Shown piece after piece: positions 47,313 to 58,936 of a stretch of DNA of 64,000 nucleotides. Both the position numbers and the translations under genes were made by a program. Under the pieces are notes generated by a model. The model searched no databases, had not been told where the DNA came from, and was given only the letters and a program-made list of their open reading frames with translations. The stretch covers positions 496,001 to 560,000 of the forward strand of contig JAHRBS010000009.1 in NCBI GenBank assembly GCA_024305745.1, written 5' to 3'. Numbering within the stretch: position 1 is the first letter of the stretch; each line of letters begins with the position of its first letter. The stretch is from Polyporus tsugae (taxonomy: Eukaryota > Basidiomycota > Agaricomycetes > Polyporales > Polyporaceae).

Positions 47313-48753
47313 GATCTACCACTCGTCCGAGCGGCGAGGTTCGTTCGCCGACCAGTGAAGCCGCGCCTTCGGCCCAGTTGTCGATGAGACGTTGTCAGAG
47401 GCGAACCATGGAGAAAGCCAGGAGCGTTGTGGCCGACGGAAGGGGAAAATTTGAGACAACCGCTCGGGCCACGAGCTATGGGGAAATGTGGATACACCCC
47501 TGGCAGTCAGGAGCTTGTTGGTCCGGGAGCCCCTATCCTACTACCGTTTCGACGCCGCGCCACAAGCAGAATTCCCGCGTTGGTGCTCACGACCCACCCT
47601 AAGCGTACGACTCGGGAGAAAGATACAAGGCACAGCATGGGGCCCCGTATCCAGGAAACCGGCGGAGGACGCTCATCGAGAGATGTGAAAAAAAAAAAAA
47701 AAAAAAAAGGGGTCGTTGACGATATGAGAGGGGCCGAGCAACGGTAATACACGAGCCTTCATAAATTGATACTGCATGTTAAATTTTACACGAAACATGA
47801 AAGGATAGACGAAGATGTCGAGGTCTTTGTCATGGAGACTTGGAGGTCGATGATGTTCCGCAGAAAGATTGGAATAGTATGGCGATGACGTGGCCAATCT
47901 CACGGGCGTCTGAGATACCAAATATGTATTTCCAGCGCTCCACTGCAACGATCACCCCAACCATGTGCCAAAGCTGTACACTCAGACACACGGTACACAG
48001 AAAACTTCTCAGTATGAGGATACTAAGACATCTTCAATCGTTATGCAGAAGGGATGTCTCGCATATACTAAGTATTGCGCGACTCTCTGACGGCAGCCTG
48101 ACCCTAAACCCTGAATCGTAAAACCACCCCTCGCAGTTACTATCAAATTCAATCTACTTCGACGTCTGGTTCCTTGTGCGGCTAAAAATCCCGAAGACAA
48201 AACGCACCCAGATATATGAATTCTTGGGGCTAGAACAGCGCAGATCGTCCTTCGAGCACGCATTGGGACGGACGCCCCAGAACGTAATCAACGTGCGATG
48301 CTGGTATGCTGTAGCCGACTGGCCGATCGCTCCCCGCTCGCAGCAGAAGCATGCGAAAATGCATCGTGAAGTCGCACCATGAGGCGCGACATCTCGAGTT
48401 CGGGGGCGTCACGCTGAGCGTGTCTCCGCACCCACACGGATGGACTCGTGCCGGTGATAGTCGAATGAATAGAACCGGGTCGAGACTCGCCTCTGCTCCC
48501 CCTTCCAAAGGGCTTGTTTATAGGTAAGCGAGACTAGGTTGACGGGGGGATTTGCGAGACAGAGACTCGGCCAACCGCACGAGGACGTCAATGAGCAGAC
48601 GGGAGTTCGAACCCGGGCGAGGGCAATGCATTGTATCGTTCCCCAAATATGATATCGCTTGCATTTCCACCATCAGCCACAACGATTTAGAAATATGGAA
48701 GGCACAATGTACAAACACTCACCACATACGTTCGAAGAACACACAAACCATGC
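47313..48753. other. 1.4 kb intergenic region with an A21 run
   Basis: No gene is supported. A run of 21 A residues lies at 47688-47708, without a recognisable retroelement body, 5' truncation or target duplication next to it. Other open frames are short and featureless. Confidence 0.5.
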
Positions 48754-50436
48754 TCAGAAACAACGAAGCTCTGCAAGGAGACGTGTGGTCAGCGGACCGA
48801 ACGATAAACGGGCAGGCACATTCGTACACATCTCGTCGTCATCCACATCACATCTATTCCCTTCGTCCTGCCCCAGCGAGTTCCCCCACAGCGCCGCCCT
48901 GTTATCGAGGTAGGGAAACAGGCGATTGACCAGCGCAGCAGCCAGCCGATAATCGTCCGCATCGATCCACCGCGCCACAAACTCGCGCATGCCATGCTCT
49001 CCTTCGCGCGGCACAAGCTTCACCGCGGGAACGCCACGCAAGCGCAGCGCAAGGTGCGGGAGCCACAGCCGCACGAGCGCGGGGCAATGCCGCCTGAACG
49101 CTTCGAGCGTCCAGAAGCCGGGGCCATCCGCGTCCCAAGAGGGTTCACCACTAGTGCTGGAGGCGACGAGCACGAAGGAGGTCAGGTGCGGCCAGCTCTG
49201 TGCGACGCCTGCGAGATCCTCATCGAACGCGGTGAGCTGGGAATTGAGGGCGAAGGTGAGTTTGAACTCGCGCATGTCATGCAGGAGGAAGAGCGGCGCG
49301 ATGGCGTCCGCGAGCCGTAGAGGCGCGGTGAGGGTGGATGCGAACTCGCAGGAGAAGCTCTGGAGTGATGAGAACTGTCGGCTCCATATGGCACAGGTGG
49401 CGCGGAAGTCCATGAGAGTCGCATCTCGGTAGCGGTGGATCGTGAGGTGGGCGAGGGAGGAAGAGGCGAAGCTGGAATAGCACAGATCGCTTCCTGGGCC
49501 ATGGGACATGGACAGGGATCGAAGTGTGCGGAAGCCAGCGACATCGCGTTGGCAAACGTCGTTGGAAACTGCGAGCTCGCAGTAGACGTCCAGGTCCTCC
49601 AAGCGCTCTGTGTTTGGGAAGAGGAAGAGGTCGTAAGCGGGTATCGAGGCGCCGTAGGTGCTACAATCAACATGCCATCGGAAAGATTGGAGGGAGTTCA
49701 ATCTGGAGATGGGAGACAGTACTGCGGGAGAATGGAAGCATGAGTATGACAGCGAGACGTGAGTTAGTCGTGGAGCCCTAGGCAGCGTCAGGGAAAGAGG
49801 CATCCAGAGCGCAAAACCCCATTCCAGTTGCTCGACGGGGGAGAGGCCCCCTTTTGGAGGGAAGCAATGGACCACTAGCCTTGTCAAGGAAGGGGAAACA
49901 AGGTGTACGAGTGCGGTGCACTGGCTAGACGTTATACGCCATAGGAGGTGGCGAAGGTTGGGTAGGAGGGGTCTTCCGCGAGTCAGATTTTGCATCATGC
50001 GCCATATGGATGGATCGAGAGGGAATTCAGCGTCAAGGGCGTCCAGTTCGGCTACGTATGCGGCATATGTGCAAAGACGACACCAACGGTATGGGTATAT
50101 GCCTAGGCTGACCATCTGGTCCCAAAGTCAGATAGGTCTCCCCTACTCAAAAGCTTGGAGACCCACATCTTCGGTTTGACCTTTAGTGTTCGGGAAAGAA
50201 CCGATGAGACGAAAGAGGGGAATGAGCGAGCGCAGTCTACGCCATAAGATAGGGATCGCAAGACCGAAGAAGGCTTTGCAGGTCTGTGCAAAGCGCGAGA
50301 GGCTAGACGTCCTCTCCACTTCGAGGCCATCACGATCGCAATCCCATTGACGGTGGTCAAAGCATTGGAGGACTTCAAGCATGATGTCAACGTATTGAGG
50401 CCCCCAGCGAGAAAGGAGTATAGGGCCTGCGACCAT
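48754..50436 (-). CDS. F-box protein with LRR-like C-terminal region
   Basis: Exons 50167-50436 and 48754-50115 join in phase across a 51-nt intron (GTGGGT...CAG), which removes two in-frame stops. The product is about 543 aa. The first exon carries an F-box-like segment: IMLEVLQCF, then LSRFAQTCKAFFGLAIPILWRRL, the usual 'ArvCkxf...LW..L' pattern. The rest has irregular Leu-rich repeats (LPNLRHLLWRI, LTRLVVHCFP, LEDLDVYCEL, SSLAHLTIHRY, WPHLTSFVLVA, CPALVRLWLP), typical of the large Agaricomycete F-box family. It is probably a substrate receptor for an SCF ubiquitin ligase; the substrate is unknown. The start (50436) could lie further upstream. Confidence 0.72.
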
Positions 50437-51410
50437 GATGGGCGAGAGGTCAGGTTCAAGCCTGAGGATTCCTTGAGCAATCGATCATGTTGAAATACCT
50501 GCAGTACCACGGTCACGCCACAATATTAATCAGTCTATAAATCCTGCGCGAGCCGCAGGTTACGTACGTAGAACCCCATATTTTGCGGCCGTTCAGTAGG
50601 AGACGATCGACGATAAGTTATCACGGTGGATGGTCCGCAGCTGGTGAGCGTTACATACTAGAACCTAGAGCTTTCGGAGTTGGCGTGGTCGGCGCTGGGC
50701 GGGATCATTCTGTTTGTATATATTTGTTTTGTGGCTCTGGGAAGCCTGGCGTACGTCGGACACTGGGCACTCCTTCAATTGGCTGGGCCGGCCTTGCCTC
50801 AGACTGTCCTCGCCTTGAATATTCTGACGAGGATGTGAGTTCTGGATTACCCATAGTAATAGCAGCGCATATCGCGCCTTCTCTTTCACACTTATATCAT
50901 ATCAAACTCCCTCGACAAGCTTCAAAACTCTCCTACAAACCACTCTATCTACGGTTACCTCCTCCCAATCCATGGAAGGGTGGATTACCCTTCAAGAACC
51001 CTGTAATTGCTCAAATGTGTGTTAGTAACATGACATTGATTGCGCGGCGGCTTATCCGTCTCGCTCTGATTTGGGAGCCTCAGCCTCAGCCTCAGGTCTC
51101 CTGGGGACGAATACTGGACGAATACGACCGTTCGATCAGAGCTCTGCGCACGTTCTGCGCCCCTCTTGCACATCCGGAGTCAATCCGGAGTCGCCAGAAG
51201 CCTCCAGCCACCTGCTCTCGGTCTCGTGGTGGACCCCCAGGGCCCACGTTTGACTTACTCTGTCAGTACGTTAACTTAACTAATAACTTCCTGAGCAAAC
51301 GTGTGGCAACAGGTCCATGTGCTTCGAGCTGCCTGCAGACGTGGACTCGCAAGCCAGTCGGTCGGCGTGTCATCCAAAACGAGCGAGGGATCAGCGGAGT
51401 TTGAAGGTAG
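50437..51410. other. Intergenic region with a long but unsupported open frame
   Basis: A plus-strand open frame at 50583-51404 has no motif, no domain-like pattern and ends at the transposon-like element. I treat the region as non-coding. Confidence 0.45.
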
Positions 51411-51415
51411 GACGC

Positions 51416-51943
51416 ACCGAGGGCAACCTCCAATGATTCCTGCGAAATCATGCGCGGAATCAGAAGCGGAGTGTGAAAATATAATCTTTCAATGAGATAC
51501 CGGGAAACATGGCAGAACCAGAGCGTGAGGTTCCTGACGAATTATTCGATGAAAGTCAGAAAGTAATGTAGAACATGAATCCAATATTTGGACTGAGCAA
51601 TCATGCGCCGAAAAATTCGGGCACCATAACACATGGTCCCCCAAATGATTCCTCCGGAAACATGTAGATATTTGCCTAATATGGAAAAATTCACCATGAG
51701 TCTGTCGGAATCATGGGAAATGAGTCCTACATTACTCTCAAGACATAATCCCAAAAATCATCTGAGATTCACGTTGTCTTCTTCTCATATGTATCCCCTG
51801 GTTGAATGCCGGATTCACTCAGAGAATCATTGTAAATGTTCCTCTCGATGCTTTCCCGGTTCTGATATCCGAGTTCATATTTTCACACTTCGCTTCTTAT
51901 TCCGCAAATGATTCCGCAGGAATCATTGGAGATTGCCCTCGGT
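51416..51943. mobile_element. Non-autonomous inverted-repeat element (MITE-like), 528 bp
   Basis: The left end (51416-51482) and the reverse complement of the right end (51877-51943) are near-identical over 67 nt, with about six mismatches. Both start ACCGAGGGCAA, contain CTCCAATGATTCCTGCG and end GTGTGAAAATAT. A weaker match (ACCGGGAAA) follows on both sides. The flanks are GACGC at 51411-51415 and GACGC at 51944-51948, a 5-bp target site duplication. The interior is AT-rich, has extra copies of AATGATTCC-like words near the ends and encodes no transposase. The superfamily cannot be assigned from the ends alone. Confidence 0.9.
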
Positions 51944-51950
51944 GACGCCA

Positions 51951-51997
51951 TGTTCGGTGATCCTCACAACGGAGTTTGAATCTCCCATCACCGAACA
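51951..51997. repeat. Perfect 10-bp inverted repeat (hairpin) next to the element
   Basis: TGTTCGGTGA at 51951-51960 and its exact reverse complement at 51988-51997 are separated by 27 nt. The pair lies just outside the target duplication of the transposon-like element and 230 bp upstream of the nuclease start. Confidence 0.6.
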
Positions 51998-52226
51998 GGC
52001 TGGGGACGAGCCTACTGCAGACGGTATGATGGGATAAACTTCTCTCAAATCCACTTCAACATTATTTGCCTGATGCAACCATTTGGGACCATGTGGTACG
52101 AGCGTCCGCCTTCGTAGCACATTGCGACTGCTATAAATATAGGACGAGAACAGAGCGCAGGATTTTCCCTTCCCCACTTCTTCGACACCTCGAAAGTCCT
52201 CCTGGCAGCGAGTATACGTACCCAGC

Positions 52227-53670
52227 ATGTACGCCTTCTTGACTGGTATTTCCGCCGTTGCCACCTGTGTCCAGGGTGCAGCTGCCTGGGGTTCTCTCGG
52301 CCATCAGACTGTCGGGTGAGAGATAGTTGACATCTCAGCATCTCTTCATCTCACTCAATATAATCATCTAGATATGTCGCGCAGGAGTTCCTTGCACCGA
52401 AGGCCTTGGCGTTCGTGAAGAAGTCCCTGGGATCGACCTACAACGAGACCCTCGGGCCCGCTGCTCCATGGGCCGACACTGTCAGGCATACCAAGGGCTA
52501 CACCTGGTCAGCTCCACTCCATTTCGTTGATGCCAACGACTCCCCGCTCGACGATTCATGCTCGGTGGACGAGACCCGCGATTGCGGAAACGGCAAGTGC
52601 ATCCTCACGGCCATCGCCAACTACACCACTCGCGTCGCGCAAACGTCCTTAAGCGCTAAACAAAGACAGGAAGCGCTCAAATTCCTTGGTGCCTCCATCT
52701 CTCGCTCATTCATATTTGGGAATCATGCTCACTATGCGGTTATTCAGACCATGTAAGGCTCATGGACCCGGTAGCACTGAATTGTAACTCACCTCAATAC
52801 ACTTTTAGTTCTTCGGTGACATTGGTCAACCTCTCCACGTTGAGGCCTACGAAGTTGGTGGAAACGACATCGACGCCAAGTGCTCCGGCAAGAGCACCAA
52901 CTTGCACGCTGTAAGTCCCTTATTACACCTTCATCTGTGTCCTATTCATCAATCTCATTTTTCGCAGGCTTGGGGTGCGTACGTCGTCATATGATATCCC
53001 GTTCACAAGGCTTAGAAACACGAACAGACACTGGCATGGTGGAGAAGAACATCGACGACAACCACGGCGGGGAGGTCGAAACTTACGCCGCCGACCTCAT
53101 CACCAAGATCAAGGTCAGACAGTCCACACACCATCGTCCCTATCCTCGCACTGAAGATGCTTTCCTAGACCGGCTCGTACAAGTCCAAGACCAGCGACTG
53201 GCTGAGTTGCACATCCACTACCGAGACGGTCTCGAAGCGCTTCTTCCACACGCAACCCCGTACTCTAGAGGACGACATCAAGAGCCTGCTTCCCCTCGCA
53301 GAGGGCGAGGACGCGGAGGAGCTCGAACGACGGGCCACCATCACCCCCCTCAAGTGCCCGCTTGAGTGGGCGCAGGAATCGAATGCTTACTGCTGCGTGA
53401 GCATCACAAATTTCCCTTTGGCACCCTTTGTGCGTTCTGACGGGACCCTACAGTCAACCGTGTTTTCCTACACAAGCGGCGAGGACCTTTGCACCAGCAG
53501 CTACTACACGAAGGCCGTCCCCGTAGTAAGCCTCTTCGCGTTCTTTTTCGCGGCTTTTCGTTCTGAATAGTGGGCCGCCTCGTCAGATCGACCTCCAGCT
53601 CGCGAAGCAGGGTTATCGCCTCGCTGCGTGGCTCAACGTCATCTTCGACGGCGACACAAACCTCCCTTGA
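52227..53670 (+). CDS. Secreted S1/P1-type nuclease, with two micro-exons
   Basis: This is a zinc-dependent extracellular nuclease that cleaves single-stranded nucleic acids. Nine exons join in phase: 52227-52315, 52372-52688, 52748-52752, 52809-52910, 52968-52974, 53028-53113, 53169-53396, 53454-53525 and 53587-53670, giving 329 aa. A signal peptide (MYAFLTGISAVATCVQGAAA) ends before the mature N-terminal Trp in WGSLGHQTVG, whose amino group binds zinc in the family. Other zinc ligands are visible in WAD, LHFVD, HFFGDIGQPLHVE and NLHAAWD. Exons of 5 nt (ACCAT) and 7 nt (GCTTGGG) are needed to restore two of these motifs. The C-terminus ends in LAKQGYRLAAWLNVIFDGD. A transposon-like element lies 284 bp upstream of the start. 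Confidence 0.92.
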
Positions 53671-54437
53671 ATGTAGACTTGCAGCGCGATGTTCACGAAC
53701 TTTGTTTGTCACCGAATCTGGGGACAATTCGTTGTCTTACGGTCCCGACAGGAAATTGGTTGCACGTGTACGACAATGACGCCGCGCGGAGAGTATCATT
53801 TACATCACGCAGAACAACATGCTCTTTACGCTGCCGCAGCTGAGTTCACCCTCGACTACCCGTGGCCCATTGTCTGCAAATAAGCGGCTGTATTGTCTAT
53901 AGCACGAGAGTTGATCCGAGGAAAGGAGTCCATGTGTAGGATGATCCCGTTCAAAGAACCAGGGCCATTAGTAATGCACCGTGACTCGTCTGCACTTTCC
54001 CCTGTCATGTTGCAGATTGAAGGCCACAAGGCGATGACGGACCATTCCCAGGCCCTCCGAATCCGTGAGCCCATGCGAATCTGCTGAGGAGCTAGAACAC
54101 GGTCTTACGGTCAAGTGGCAGCGAAAGACAATAAGGATTCGGTGGCGGTGCATCCCCAGTGATGCAGGGACCTCTCGACGATCTGGTATGCCGCGCGTCG
54201 GTTTCACAGAACAATACCAGCGAACCCCCGACGGAGGATGTTGCGCCCCCGAACGAAGGCGCGAAGGGGAGAATCCATACGCTGGGGGCTCGGGCAGCCA
54301 GATCTTGTTAGCTGTTTCGGGTAAAATGGATACTCAAGTACTCAACGCCCGATTCGCACAGATCGTCCGGGAACCCGCCATTCGCAACATCGGCCTAGTC
54401 CATTCTCGGCCAGACAAAGGTTTGGGTTGATGCTGAC
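53671..54437. other. Intergenic region
   Basis: It holds the 3' flank of the nuclease gene and the promoter of the next plus-strand gene. No further feature was recognised. Confidence 0.45.
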
Positions 54438-56270
54438 ATGCAAGCTTCGTCCCCGGCTTTACGATCCATCCTTCCGAAAGCGCCACCCGCGCACCCCCTG
54501 CCCTCCCATGGCTGGGGCTTATACATACTCAAGCCAAGGGTAGGGAGCGATCTTGCGACCTTCGACGCCCCTTCTTCACCCGAGTCCATCGCCCATCACA
54601 CATCCCAAGCGATGCCTTCGTCGCGTGCGCGCTCGAACAGTACTCAAGATGAGCTCATAGAACTCGGTCACAACTGGTATGTCTCCCTTGGTGGCGTGCC
54701 CCCTCCATCTTAACTCGCACCCCATCCCCGTAGAAAAGATTGGGATTGCGAGTTAAGAGGGATGGGAACGAAACCACTCACGTCCACGCAAGACGTCTCT
54801 AACGCAGCTTCCCCGCTTCTCTTCTCCAGGTTCATCCACAACCCGAACCATCGCGCCGTCCGCGTGCGATACGAAGCGATTGGCCCCGACCATCCCTCGC
54901 TCCCCGCGGCAGAGCTAGCGCTCAACAAAATCGCGCACTCGCTCCTGCAAATCAGCGGCTGCCGCGCGACGATCGTCCCCTGCCTGCACCGCGACGCGCT
55001 CCGCGCGGGGAAGACGACGGGGATCGTGCTCCACGCGACGATGCTCAACGTCGAGGTGCTCGAGATGGTGCACATGATGCAGAGCCCCGTGCCCGTCCAC
55101 CTCTACATCGGCGAGCCCCTCACCACCGCGACGAGCTTCGGCATGTACAGCCCGGACAAGGTGACCGTCCCCGAGCGCCTCGACCCCGGAGACCCCCTGT
55201 TCTGCCAGAGCACGCAGCGCGCGCTGACGTTCGGGGCGTACCTGCATTCGGTGGACGACGAGAACGCGCTTTTCGGACTGACGGCCGGGCAGGCCGTCGT
55301 TCCTCATGCTGGCTTCGCGCTCCACTCAAGACTAAAGCCACGCGAGAGGCACCAGAAGCGCGTCCGGAGCTCACACGCCGCGATCCAATGCCTAGGTCGC
55401 CCGTTATCGAATCTAGCTGTGAGGATCGTCGAGCAGGCGATCAAGGCTTCCCAGCTCGAGAGGGAGAGGATGTGCGCGGAGCTGCGGAGGACGATCCCAG
55501 AGGGCGCCGCGCTGGCAATCCAGAGACGAGTTCAACAGCAAGAAGCCGAGTACCAACGACTCGTCGACTCCATCGCACGCCCACAAGAGTACGACGTCGG
55601 GCACGCATGCGCTGCGGAGGCGCTCATCCGTCCTTGTAGCAGTAAGTTCGCGTCCCCTGCGCTACCACGACTCTGAACTGACATTGCGACAGGCGCAGAG
55701 CACAACAAACGCGGCTCTGGATCCCAAGATTCCCAACTCCGACTCTCACCCACACATCCCCATTCGCCTTCGCACCGACCAAAGAGCACTGGGGACGAGC
55801 ACACGCACCTTCTCTCCTGGACGCTCATGCGCATGGCGCGTAAAGCGACCGACAACCCCCTCACGATGCACGCGCTCCCGGGCACGCTCCAACGCGGCGC
55901 GCCTGTCTCGATGCACGTCCGCGACCCGAATGTCGAGCGTCCGCTCGGGCCGTACCGAGATGGCGTCGTGAACGGCGCACCCGCGAGTGTGATCATCGGG
56001 GGCTACATCGCGCGCGAGTGGGTCGTCTTCCCGGCGCCCGACACGAAGAGCATCAAGTTTGCTGCGAGGGGGGATGCCGGTGCGCTCGTCACTTCTGCGC
56101 AAGGCGACGCGGTCACGGTGCCATTGGCGATGCTGTACGCAGTTCCAGAACGAGGGCCGTATGGACTTGTTACGCCCCTCACGACGATCTTGAGGCGAAT
56201 TCGGGACGTCACAGGGCTGCAGTTGCGCTTCCAAGGCAGTTGGTGGCGGGAGAGCTACGCATCAAGTTAG
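54438..56270 (+). CDS. Unknown protein, possibly a serine-protease-like fold without catalytic residues
   Basis: Exons 54438-54676, 54830-55641 and 55693-56270 join in phase to give 542 aa. I do not recognise a named family. Two segments resemble the halves of a trypsin-like fold. LFGLTAGQAVVP (exon 2) is like the strand-turn with the catalytic histidine, but has glutamine there. IKFAARGDAGALVTSAQGDAV (exon 3) is like the GDSGS motif, but has alanine for serine, followed by YGLVTPLTTILRRIRDVTG, the usual last strand and helix. Between them lies a charged, Gln/Glu-rich helical insert (about residues 255-305) and a Ser/His-rich linker. No signal peptide is visible. The assignment to this fold is inference from short motifs. 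Confidence 0.6.
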
Positions 56271-56525
56271 CGTGTGATCCAGTTCGTGAAAGACACTTAT
56301 AGCACTAGACTTCGTTTTCGCCGTTCACACCGATACCCCTTCACTTCAACAAATCATGTACGTTTGCGAGTGGAAGGAATATCCTAATACATTATAGTCC
56401 AAGGTGGCGTATACGGAACCATTATTACTACATAACTACGTATTGGCTATAAGTAGGGGGATGAGGCTGGAGAAGCATAGTACGCACTTGACACAAGACG
56501 TATGAATGCATATGCATATGGACGG

Positions 56526-58771
56526 TCATCTTCGAGCCCATGTCTGACCAGCGCCGTTGGGTGGCTGATACGCTGGATTTCGAGGATCCCGACTGGCGTC
56601 GTACGCCTGGTTCATTACGCGGGCCATAAGAGTGTCGCTGAGAGAGTTGGTTCGCTGGGTCGAAATCTGTGGAGGCGGAGCGGGAATGGAGGCAGGACGG
56701 GGTGGAAGTCCAACGCCGTTCGGGCGAAGGGCGGCGGGTGCCGTTGGCGGCGGCCGAACGGGAGCAGGAGTGGAGGGTATTTTTGGAGTGTTGGTCGCGG
56801 AAGTCGATCCTGAAGCTCGGGATGCAACAGCGGGAACGAGTAGGGCCGGTGACGGCCGTTTGCCTGTCAGAACGGAATGAATAAAGACACAGTCGACGAG
56901 ATCCTTATGTTTCAAAGGTTCAAACATACCGTCATCGAAAGATGAGTTGGCAACATTCTTCCGCTTCATTTTCGTCTGGGAACTCGCGGCAGGGTAGTCG
57001 AAGGCTACGGGCGACGTCGGATCGGGTTTCAGTTTGTTGACCTTCAGGTCCTTCAAAAACGTGAGAATGATCTTCATTGTTCGCGTGTTCTGCCGAATAT
57101 CCTTTTCGTTTTTCCTGACATCCTTCCGCATAAGCCCAATAGTTTCAGATACTTGTGCCATCGTCAGCTTGAGCTTGTTGGCATGGATCAGGATGGTGAT
57201 GCCGATGACCTCCACCGGTGCCACCTTCTTGATTCCAGAGAGCCACAAGGGCTTGTTGAGGATAGGATCCTTGGCCAAAGCGCAAAAGATACGGTAGGTG
57301 TTGTGCACGTCCTCGCAAAAGTCCTCGTCGAGCTCGTCAGGTTCCTGAAGCCACGCTTCGATCACCGAGAGCGATGGGAGGGTAGTCACTTTGGGCCACC
57401 TAGACATGGTGTATACGGCCGTTGCCAAGCCACGGAAGTCATTGGCGCGACTCGTATCCCAGGGGATGCTATTGGAGAGGTCGTCGACGATGAACTTGTC
57501 GAGCAATGACCTGATAAAGTCTGCCTGGGCACCGGAGATCGACTGCAGCTTTTCTGCAAGTGCCGTTCAGCGTGGTGTCCATGATCGATTGAAAACAACG
57601 TCAATATACCTGCTGGAGTGAGCGCCATACCCAGTTGTACTCTCTGAAGGGAAGCGTTATCATAGTGCTACACGACTTAATGATAAAGCTAACCTGGAAG
57701 ATCTCTCGTTCATTGTCAGGAGTGATGTCCGTGTACTCCATGCAGACCTGACGAGTAGCTCATGAGATGTCGCCACCGTTACTATTCGAACCACGAACGA
57801 TCTGCTTATTCAGAAACACTTTCCTATACCGGTCTGGCAAGAGTTGGGCTTTGATCTTCCCGGTGTCCTTGAAAACGAATTTCTCTCCGGTGAAACTGGC
57901 AAAACAGGGTCAACACGCTGACCATGCAATCGCATATATCGTAATCTGGACTCACGCATCTTTAACTGAGCGCATGAGAGATGCCGCTGCGTCAGTGCGC
58001 GATCCACGTGTTTGAGAAGGGCTACTCACAAGGAATCTGTCGAGGGCCTACAAGTCAACACCGCACTCGCCAAGAAGACCCGCACAACTTACTTCTCCAC
58101 CTATGAACCTTGAGGAAACAAAGATGGGGGGTCAGCACACGTATGCCTCAGAAGACGTAACCTGTGACGCACCTGTAGATTGAAGTCAAACGCTGCTTCC
58201 CATCTACACACACACGGCGTTCTCCCCCGTCGTCCATAACATTCACGACTTTCATGAAACGTTTAGAACATTAAATGTCAGGAAGTGTTGGCCCATACCG
58301 AAAATGACTGGTGGAATGTAGAAATTGCGGAAGATGGAGTCTATAAGACCTAAACGACGACTCAGCCCAGGAATCTGTAAATCACGACCTGAACACTGAC
58401 CGATTTGCTTCTTCTCCGGCCATACGATATCTGGAACGAACCATGTGAGGGCGAAAGTTTATCTCCTAGACGAGGATACCCTACCGCGCTGATACTCGGG
58501 CTGTAGGTCGATGTCTTGTGCGTGGATCTGGTCTGTTCACGAGATGCTGAGAAAGTTGTGCGGCGTATTTGTAGCATGTATGCGCACCATATAGGGATTG
58601 GCAGGTGTAGGTCGTAGCTCGAGGGGGTCTCAGTGCACCGCGAATTTTGTAGCCCGCATCAGACGCGTTTCCCTTCCCCTTCGCCTTTGTCTTCGTTTTG
58701 CTAGATTGATTATTGGTAGGGGAGAACTCCTCATCATCGTCGATGTCTGTGAGCTCAGAAACAGAGCTCAT
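56526..58771 (-). CDS. Fungal DUF262 (GmrSD N-terminal-like) protein
   Basis: The start ATG at 58771 gives MSSVSELTDIDDDEE and a charged linker. Many short exons follow, carrying the family blocks in order: QDIDLQPEYQR joined to DIVWPEKKQIGLIDSIFRNFYIPPVIF, MDDGGERRVCVDGKQRLTSIYR, KIKAQLLPDRYRKVFLNKQIV, VCMEYTDITPDNEREIFQRVQLGMALTPA, EKLQSISGAQADFI, and LVDDLSN-like IVDDLSNSIPWDTSR. DGKQRLTS is the counterpart of the DGQQRLTT motif of bacterial DUF262/GmrSD proteins (ParB-related nuclease fold). The last exon (56526 to about 57556) has helices followed by a Pro/Ala-rich tail. These fungal proteins are widespread in Agaricomycetes and uncharacterised. It is divergent from MAD1. Confidence 0.82.
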
Positions 58772-58936
58772 GTCGAATACAAAGAGGGCGGAGGAAGTGG
58801 TATGGCCCCCGGGAGGCTGAGGACGAGGACGTGGTGTGCGGGGGACAAGGGGACGGCGGTTGTTGGCGCCCGCGACGCGCCTTTCGCTTGACCGTCTCAA
58901 CGCGCAGACACCGCAGTGCCTTCTTCGTCCGCCACC
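58772..58936. promoter_or_regulatory. Short bidirectional promoter region (DUF262 gene / MAD1)
   Basis: Only 165 bp separate the two divergent start codons. The MAD1 start has a strong context (GCCACCATGA). I cannot point to a specific factor site. Confidence 0.6.

Noticed and set aside
47688..47708. A21 run as the tail of a LINE or processed pseudogene
   Set aside because: No coding body on its 5' side and no flanking target duplication could be found.
48555..48635. tRNA-like boxes (a B-box-like GGTTCGAAC and an A-box-like TTGGCCGAG on the minus strand)
   Set aside because: The two boxes are in the wrong order for a normal tRNA, and no acceptor or anticodon stems can be paired around them.
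50583..51404. 273-codon plus-strand open frame
   Set aside because: It has no domain pattern, no splice structure and unusual composition. It ends at a transposon-like insertion and looks like a chance open frame.
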